A program made the position numbers and the translations under genes. The notes beneath the pieces are model-generated. The model did not search any database, had not been told where the DNA came from, and saw only the letters and a program-made list of their open reading frames with translations. DNA of 64,000 bases from Paenibacillus sp. MMS18-CY102 (GTDB taxonomy: Bacteria > Bacillota > Bacilli > Paenibacillales > Paenibacillaceae): positions 87,742-151,741 of the forward strand of contig NZ_WSTC01000016.1 of NCBI RefSeq assembly GCF_009789195.1, given 5' to 3'. Positions 58,923 through 64,000 of the stretch are shown piece by piece (position 1 is the first letter of the stretch; each line of letters begins with the position of its first letter).

Positions 58923-60293
58923 ATGAGCAAACCCCAGAAAAAAATGCACCTGAATGTTTTCCTTATGAACCTCGGCCATCATGAGGCGGCTTGGCGCCGG
59001 AAGGATACGGGACCGAAGCATGCAACGGATATTCGATATTTCACGCGTCTTGCGCAAATCGCGGAAAAGGCAAAGTTCGACTCGCTGTTCCTGGCAGATG
59101 TGCTGTCCGTCGGAAAGAATGTCCGACACGGTTCCTTCGTCGGGCTTGAGCCGTTCACGTTGTTATCCGCGCTGGCTGCCGTAACGGAGCATATCGGCCT
59201 AATCGGCACCGTTTCGACGACCTTCAACGAGCCATTCCATGTTGCGCGCAAATTCGCTTCATTGGACCATATCAGCAATGGGCGCGCGGGCTGGAACATC
59301 GTCACCTCGGCAAGCGAGTTTGAAGCGGCTAATTTCAGTAAAGAAGAGCATCTGCAGCATGCCAAGCGGTATGAGCGGGCACGTGAATTCCTCGATGTTG
59401 CCACCAAGCTATGGGATAGCTGGCAAGACGATGCGATCGTCTTCGATCGCGAATCCGGGATCTTCGCGGACGATTCCAAGGTAAATGCAATTAACCATGA
59501 GGGCACTTACTTCAATGTGAACGGGCCCCTTAATGTCCCTCGTACCCCACAAGGTTATCCCGTGCTTGTGCAAGCGGGTTCCTCTGAGGATGGCAAGGAA
59601 TTCGCAGCGCAGTACGCCGAGGCGATCTTCACCGCGCAGCAGACGTTGGCAGAGGGGCAGCAGTTCTACGCGGATGTAAAAGGGCGGTTGGCGAAGTACG
59701 GCCGCCATCCTGGCCAAATTAAGATTTTGCCGGGAATCTGCCCGATTATCGCGCCGACCGAATCGGAAGCGAAGGAGCGGGAGCAGGAATTGAATGAACT
59801 GACGGTGCCTGCTTATGGCCTTAATCAGCTTTCGGGGATTATCGGGATTGACCTATCCTCGTATCCGCTCGATGGCCCGTTGCCGGAGCTGCCTCCGCTC
59901 AATGAGATTAACGGCAATAAGAGCCGTTATTCGCTCGTAACCGAACTGGCTGCGAGAGAGAAATTGACGATTCGCCAGCTTATTGGCAAGTTGGCCGGAG
60001 GCCGTGGGCATCGGGTGTTCGCGGGGACTGCCGTTCAGGTGGCTGACCAATTGGAGGAATGGTTCACGCAAGGAGCGAGCGATGGGTTCAACGTGATGCC
60101 TCCGTATTTGCCGGCAGGCTTGGAGGATTTTGCACAGCTAGTCGTGCCGGAGCTGCAGCGTAGAGGCTTGTTCCGGACGGAGTACGAGAGCCGTACACTC
60201 CGAGGCAACTATGGCTTGGCGCGCCCGTCGAATCGATGGGTTTCCCAGCAGGAAAGCAATGCATCAGATGAAATTTTCAGCCACACAAAATAG
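58923..60293 (+). CDS. FMN-dependent monooxygenase, NtaA/SnaA/DszA family
   Basis: 456 aa from ATG 58923, nine bases after AAAGGAGAG. Luciferase-like fold: LNVFLMNLGHHEAAWR, then FDSLFLADVLSV, EPFTLLSALAAVTEHIGLIGTVSTTFNEPFHVARKFASLDHISNGRAGWNIVTS, QGYPVLVQAGSSEDGKEFAAQYAEAIF and LPAGLEDFAQLVVPEL. NtaA/DszA-type enzymes oxidise nitrilotriacetate, sulfones or similar compounds with reduced FMN from a separate reductase. It is followed by an SDR gene 48 bp on. The leader holds a terminator-like hairpin. Confidence 0.92.
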   Translation: MSKPQKKMHLNVFLMNLGHHEAAWRRKDTGPKHATDIRYFTRLAQIAEKAKFDSLFLADVLSVGKNVRHGSFVGLEPFTLLSALAAVTEHIGLIGTVSTTFNEPFHVARKFASLDHISNGRAGWNIVTSASEFEAANFSKEEHLQHAKRYERAREFLDVATKLWDSWQDDAIVFDRESGIFADDSKVNAINHEGTYFNVNGPLNVPRTPQGYPVLVQAGSSEDGKEFAAQYAEAIFTAQQTLAEGQQFYADVKGRLAKYGRHPGQIKILPGICPIIAPTESEAKEREQELNELTVPAYGLNQLSGIIGIDLSSYPLDGPLPELPPLNEINGNKSRYSLVTELAAREKLTIRQLIGKLAGGRGHRVFAGTAVQVADQLEEWFTQGASDGFNVMPPYLPAGLEDFAQLVVPELQRRGLFRTEYESRTLRGNYGLARPSNRWVSQQESNASDEIFSHTK

Positions 60294-60341
60294 CGTACGC
60301 AATGGCCGTGAGCCAAATTGACGGAGAGGATGGTTGTTAAG

Positions 60342-61145
60342 ATGAGCTACAATTTAGAGGGAAAAACGGCGGTCGTGACCGGGGGCAGTGCCGGGATTGG
60401 CCTAGCGATTGCAAAGAAATTGCATGCCGAAGGTGTGCATGTGCTTATAGCTGCCAGAGACGAGGAGCGGCTTCGCCTGGCGAAAGAGACGATTTTAAAC
60501 GCTGGCACACAAGGTTCAGAAGGGGCTAAAGTCGTTTCAATCCAAGCGGATTTAAGTGAGGCAGACAGCGCTAAGCGAATTATTGATGCTGCGCTAGACG
60601 CATTCGGAAAAGTCGATATTTTGGTTAATAATGCGGGATCAGCGAAGTCAGGTGCGTTTTTGGAACTGACGGACGAGGATTTTACAAGCACATGGAACTT
60701 GAAGCTGCTCGGCTACATTCGTACGATTCGTGCAGTGCTTCCTCATTTAATTAAACAAGGTGACGGGCGCATCGTGAATATCGTCGGCACGGCGAGCAGG
60801 GCGCCTTCCCCTACCTTCCTGCCCGGAGGCACGACCAATGCCGCTCTGCTGAACTTCTCCAAGGGAATTGCGAGAGAGCTTGCCCCGCAGGGGATAAGGC
60901 TGAACGTCATCTCACCGGGCTTAACTCAGACGGGCAGGGCGGAAGAGCTCGCTGTGCAACAAGCAGCTGCCCGGGGAATCTCGATTGAAGATTACAAAGC
61001 CCAGTTCCACGCAGCTATCCCGATCGGCCGGGCGGTCTATCCAGACGAGGTAGCCGATCTCGCACTTTTCCTCGTATCGGACCTTTCCGCTTCCATTTCA
61101 GGGGCAGAAGTCGTCATTGACGGCGGCCATCAGCCGGGTCTCTAA
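60342..61145 (+). CDS. SDR family protein lacking the usual Tyr and Lys
   Basis: 267 aa from ATG 60342. TGGSAGIG (13-20) and NNAG (97-100 region) are normal, but the catalytic YxxxK is replaced: aligned to the AALLNFSKGIARELAP helix, the Tyr position is Gly162 and the Lys position Asn166 (GGTTN). A recognised divergent SDR group has a GGAxNAA-like motif here. It may act without the usual proton relay, or bind ligand only. It is 48 bp behind the flavin monooxygenase and probably in one operon. Confidence 0.85.
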   Translation: MSYNLEGKTAVVTGGSAGIGLAIAKKLHAEGVHVLIAARDEERLRLAKETILNAGTQGSEGAKVVSIQADLSEADSAKRIIDAALDAFGKVDILVNNAGSAKSGAFLELTDEDFTSTWNLKLLGYIRTIRAVLPHLIKQGDGRIVNIVGTASRAPSPTFLPGGTTNAALLNFSKGIARELAPQGIRLNVISPGLTQTGRAEELAVQQAAARGISIEDYKAQFHAAIPIGRAVYPDEVADLALFLVSDLSASISGAEVVIDGGHQPGL

Positions 61146-61153
61146 CACATTGC

Positions 61154-61187
61154 AGCCAACCTCTGGTTTACCGGGGGTTGGCTTTTG
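61154..61187 (+). terminator. Rho-independent terminator
   Basis: AGCCAACC / GGTTGGCT with a 14-base loop followed by TTTTG. Confidence 0.85.
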
Positions 61188-61289
61188 TATTTCTCTATTG
61201 TTCCCCCATCTGCACCTAGAATATATTTCTAAAACAACCAATACAATGCCAAGTGGGTAATTTAGAAAATTGGCAGGGGGGATGTTGAA

Positions 61290-62468
61290 GTGGGCAAAAA
61301 GAAGATAGCCATCATCGGGGCGGGGATTGCGGGAGTGACGTTAGCCTATGCGCTGCAACGGAGCGGCCAGTTTAATTACAAGCTCATCATGTCCGACGAT
61401 GCGGAAGAGATTCGGAATGGCCGCATAAGGTCGACCCAGGTTCATTTTGAGCGCTTATTGCAAACCGAGGCCCGCTATCAGATTCAGGATTATGGCGATG
61501 CCAGTGAAATCAAAAGCATTGAATTGCGCATAAATGGACAGAGGCTATTTGAAGGGAATCTGCAGGGCCGAGCCGTTAGCCAAGACCAACGCGTATACTT
61601 ATCCTCTTTGATCGACGGGCTTCAGGCATGCGGGGCAGATATCCAAAAGGCGCGTTTGGACAGCGGCGATTTGGCCGGCCTGGCGGAGTCATTCGATCTT
61701 ATTGTCGATTGTACAGGCAAGAAGGGTCCGCTGGCTTCTTTTCCGCCCTATGGGCAGCTGCTTAACGCCCCCATGTCTCCGCAAAGAATGATTACAGGCG
61801 GCATGTTCCATGGATTAGCGGCGGATAACAGCCATCGGATCGGCTTTTACCTTATTCCGGGGCAAGGGGAGCTGTTCGAGTTCCCAACGGTAACAAAGTA
61901 CGGCCCGGCCCACGCTTTATTGCTCGAAGCGGTTCCGGGAGGCACGCTGGACCGGATCAAAGGAAATCCAGGTCCAGAAGCGCTCGCCAAGGAGATGCTG
62001 GCTATTATTCAGGGTGATTTTCCCCATGTCTATGAAAGAGTCCAGTTAGATGCATTCCGTCTCGTTGACCCGTTGTCTTCGATACGGATGGCGATACAGC
62101 CGGAGTTTCGCATCCCCTACACGACTGTGAACGGAACCCTTGTAATTGGCTGCGGGGATAGCGCTGTGCTGAATGATCCGATTACGGGCCAAGGGGCGAA
62201 TGCTGCCTCGTTTTGTGCCAATGCCCTATATGAAGTGCTCTCAAGCTCAGCTGATCAACCATGGGATATTATTGTCGGTGAGCGCTATTGGGAGGCCACG
62301 AAGGAATATATGACGAAGATGTCGGAGTGGACGAATGCTATGATGGGTCCGCCATCGCAAGGATTCTCTGCATATATAGATAAAGCTTCGAAGAGCCAGG
62401 AGAGCGCCGATGCGTTTGTTCAATTGTTTACGAACCCAGTAACTGCGCACGCTGCATATTTTTCTTAA
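61290..62468 (+). CDS. FAD-dependent monooxygenase, styrene monooxygenase StyA-like
   Basis: 392 aa from GTG 61290, seven bases after GGGGGG. FAD-binding GAGIAGVTLAYALQRSG (residues 9-26), a middle strand with DLIVDCTGKKG, and the flavin-contact region DPITGQGANAASFCANALY typical of StyA and related group E flavoprotein monooxygenases. No reductase (styB-like) gene is adjacent. It probably epoxidises or hydroxylates an aromatic or indole-like compound. Confidence 0.85.
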   Translation: MGKKKIAIIGAGIAGVTLAYALQRSGQFNYKLIMSDDAEEIRNGRIRSTQVHFERLLQTEARYQIQDYGDASEIKSIELRINGQRLFEGNLQGRAVSQDQRVYLSSLIDGLQACGADIQKARLDSGDLAGLAESFDLIVDCTGKKGPLASFPPYGQLLNAPMSPQRMITGGMFHGLAADNSHRIGFYLIPGQGELFEFPTVTKYGPAHALLLEAVPGGTLDRIKGNPGPEALAKEMLAIIQGDFPHVYERVQLDAFRLVDPLSSIRMAIQPEFRIPYTTVNGTLVIGCGDSAVLNDPITGQGANAASFCANALYEVLSSSADQPWDIIVGERYWEATKEYMTKMSEWTNAMMGPPSQGFSAYIDKASKSQESADAFVQLFTNPVTAHAAYFS

Positions 62469-62547
62469 TATTTTTGCTAGAATGGAGGGAAATAGCATAG
62501 GCCTTTATCACGGGATATCGATGTTAGCCTAATGGGGAGAGTCGCTC

Positions 62548-63438
62548 ATGTTCTTCTTTAAGAAAAATAAAAGCCTTACAGAACAGGACCTGCGAGCTTT
62601 AGTTGAAGGCTTGGAGCAGGCTTATATGAATAAGGATGAGCAAGGGTTGACGGCAAGGTTTCACCCGAGCAAGAGGGGGATCACCTTCTTAAATCATTTT
62701 CAACTGATGCTGAACTTTCAAATCTATCATATACAGTCTGAAATGCTCGGATTCGAATTGCTGGAGCTAGATGGCGCCCGTGCCGTCTTCACCTATACGC
62801 GAAAGCACATGCATACCTGCTTGAATCCCGCCGATGAGCGTGAGGAGAAGCAAGACCATATTAAAAGCTTTTACGTGGAGGCTGTAAAGGAGAACGGTTC
62901 TATCTGGATTACGAGATACAGCCCATACAGCCTGATCTATGTAGATAAGAAGGGTGAACCGCTGGCTGGCGTGGATGCGGCGATTCCTCCAGGCGAGGAG
63001 CTTAATCCGGGCATTGCCCGCTATATCCCTTATTTTCAGTTGGACGGCTATATGCCGGCTACCCTGCATGTATACAGCAACAGCCAATACATCGGGTTTT
63101 ACCCGCAAGGGGAGTCCGGCAGGTATCGCACCTCGCGCACGTTTTCGATTGATTACTATGATAAGCTGGAGGCTGCCTCTGTGAAGGAGCATACAGAAGA
63201 CTATATTTCCCATGAAATCATAGTGGCTGCTGAAGTGCTTCATCAGGCGGAGCGCAGCTCGATCATTGAAACGCAGTATATGAAAAATAATGCGCTGGAG
63301 CATGAGCTAGTTGCCAGCTTGTTGGCCGAGGATGGCTTCTATATGATCCGCTACTTGTATAAAACAGGGGAGCTGCTGCCTTCGGGAGAGCGGGAAAAGT
63401 GGATGCGGGAGATGCTTGCAATGCTAGCCGCCGTATAG
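62548..63438 (+). CDS. Conserved hypothetical protein
   Basis: 296 aa, ATG 62548. The N-terminal ~115 residues look like a single NTF2-like or alpha/beta domain (DLRALVEGLEQAYMNKDEQGLTARF, LLELDGARAVFTYTRKHMHTC). The rest is a separate alpha/beta part without known motifs. No signal peptide or membrane segment. No function proposed; the first part, with its short helix and long sheet, suggests ligand binding. Confidence 0.72.
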   Translation: MFFFKKNKSLTEQDLRALVEGLEQAYMNKDEQGLTARFHPSKRGITFLNHFQLMLNFQIYHIQSEMLGFELLELDGARAVFTYTRKHMHTCLNPADEREEKQDHIKSFYVEAVKENGSIWITRYSPYSLIYVDKKGEPLAGVDAAIPPGEELNPGIARYIPYFQLDGYMPATLHVYSNSQYIGFYPQGESGRYRTSRTFSIDYYDKLEAASVKEHTEDYISHEIIVAAEVLHQAERSSIIETQYMKNNALEHELVASLLAEDGFYMIRYLYKTGELLPSGEREKWMREMLAMLAAV

Positions 63439-63485
63439 AACAGGCCATCCCGCCAAGGTTCGGACAAATCTAAATATACGGTGCA

Positions 63486-63515
63486 ACCCCTTGAACGATG
63501 CGTTCAGGGGGTTTT
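63486..63515 (+). terminator. Rho-independent terminator
   Basis: CCCCTTGAACG-ATG-CGTTCAGGGG followed by GTTTTG. Confidence 0.75.
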
Positions 63516-63605
63516 GAGAATGGTTTGGATCGGAGCGGGATAGAATACCAAAGGCAGCTCATCGGGCTACAACACACAATACTAATGATGTTTAGAGGTG
63601 ATCGT

Positions 63606-63782
63606 ATGGCAGGAAGAAATAACAGGCCGGATAATGATGGTCCAGCAGGCAAGCCGGGCAGGCTAGACCAGTATGGCGCTAAACTTGGCTCAAGCAATGA
63701 GGAAGAATTTGAAGAGGCGTTCCAACAGGCAGTCGACGCCGCTTCGGCGGAGCGCTTTGACGAGCAGAACGAAACGCACTAA
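63606..63782 (+). CDS. Small acidic protein
   Basis: 58 aa from ATG 63606 after GAGGTGATC. Hydrophilic, rich in Asp, Glu and Asn, with a Gly/Asn/Asp-rich N-terminus (MAGRNNRPDNDGPAGKPGR) and an acidic helix (SNEEEFEEAFQQAVDAASAERF). No known family. An upstream extension of 36 codons in the same frame lacks a ribosome site. Confidence 0.6.
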   Translation: MAGRNNRPDNDGPAGKPGRLDQYGAKLGSSNEEEFEEAFQQAVDAASAERFDEQNETH

Positions 63783-63841
63783 CAGCGGCTTCGGAGCCGC
63801 GGGCTGATTTGGGCCTGTCACATCTGCCCGTACTTTCACAA

Positions 63842-64000
63842 AAAGCTGTCTCAAAAGTCGTTGCCAATAGACTTTGATATGCTCCCTATACGGTAGACAG
63901 GTGAAATAATAAAACCTGTGTTGCCGTAAAGGGAGCATTTTTCGTGTCCAAAAAAGAACATACTGCCTCAGAGAAATTCGCTATCGTTCAGGAGATCGAG
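63842..64000 (+). mobile_element. Left end of an IS3-like insertion sequence
   Basis: Begins near AGCTGTCTCAAAAGTCG (63844), a common IS3-group terminal sequence, and continues into a transposase OrfA start. A long hairpin (63879-63893 with 63924-63938) buries the OrfA ribosome site. The rest lies outside the window. Confidence 0.65.
63944..64000 (+). CDS. IS3-family transposase OrfA, N-terminus (partial)
   Basis: GTG 63944, nine bases after GGGAG, opens SKKEHTASEKFAIVQEIE and runs to the window edge. This matches the start of the helix-turn-helix OrfA of IS3-like elements (SKKxYTATEKLxIIQEIE type). OrfA binds the terminal repeats and is normally fused to OrfB by frameshift. Confidence 0.65.
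   Translation, partial: MSKKEHTASEKFAIVQEIE

Noticed and set aside
58819..58926. 35-codon frame across the leader hairpin of the flavin monooxygenase
   Set aside because: No ribosome site and it overlaps both the -10 and the terminator; probably chance.
58979..59506. 175-codon antisense frame in the flavin monooxygenase gene
   Set aside because: Shadow of a well-conserved gene; serine-rich, no start signals.
62767..63303. 178-codon antisense frame in the hypothetical gene at 62548
   Set aside because: The plus-strand gene has a better start and codon pattern; the minus frame has no ribosome site.
1..64000. CRISPR arrays, tRNA or rRNA genes
   Set aside because: No regularly spaced repeats of CRISPR form and no tRNA/rRNA signatures were seen on either strand.

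Overview
The window looks like chromosome from a Bacillota member of the Paenibacillus type. This is inferred from strong AAGGAGG-type ribosome binding sites, frequent TTG and GTG starts, near-50% GC coding sequence, copper-amine-oxidase-like stalk domains, sigma/anti-sigma pairs, lipoproteins and an IS3-type transposase. No rRNA, tRNA or CRISPR array was seen. Most of the sequence is accessory: many small operons, each with its own regulator.

Layout. 1-2164: end of a quinone oxidoreductase, an SDR and a broken SUMF1-domain gene. 2386-4251: ABC ATPase, permease and GntR operon. 4388-7330: secreted stalk/NPCBM/LTD protein, then an ECF sigma/anti-sigma pair. 7390-9678: three-gene operon divergent from an HxlR regulator. 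9679-12042: attenuator-like leader, P-loop kinase, VanZ and a small membrane protein. 12334-15660: a 1108-aa TerD / zinc-ribbon / Sel1 / CFI-box protein. 15689-20256: GNAT, TetR plus MMPL exporter, XRE plus membrane protein. 20342-27135: NTF2-like remnant, DHFR-like and dehalogenase genes opposite a second HxlR, a second P-loop kinase fused to a beta domain, a serine hydrolase, GrpB and GNAT genes. 27221-30226: polar amino-acid ABC importer. 30493-32191: XRE plus an ImmA/IrrE-Fic fusion. 32409-36535: two YciI-like genes, tandem alpha/alpha-toroid paralogues and an ECF42-type sigma factor. 36923-39433: MerR and epimerase fragments joined by a deletion, then an XRE/MmyB regulator divergent from an epimerase. 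39560-41315: XRE, ImmA/IrrE and PIN operon. 41471-48987: SDRs with LysR and WYL regulators, a methyltransferase, VanY and an MFS exporter. 49156-51890: cluster of frameshifted genes. 51963-58731: peroxiredoxin, VanZ, methyltransferase-TPR, and a BlaI/BlaR1 module that probably controls an lgt paralogue and a hydrolase. 58923-64000: flavin monooxygenase, unusual SDR, StyA-like oxygenase, hypotheticals and the left end of an IS.

The most notable content is two AT-rich operons that pair an XRE repressor with an ImmA/IrrE zinc protease and a toxin-like enzyme. In one the enzyme is a Fic domain fused to the protease; in the other it is a separate PIN-domain protein. Both look like repressor-protease-effector modules of the toxin-antitoxin or phage-defence kind. 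The large TerD/CFI-box protein may also be a stress or defence factor.

Other points are the antibiotic-attenuator-like leader of the kinase at 10000, paired BlaI operators linking BlaI/BlaR1 to an lgt paralogue, likely non-canonical starts (ATA at 26698, CTG at 57307), and several genes caught in decay by deletions or 1-2 nt frameshifts.
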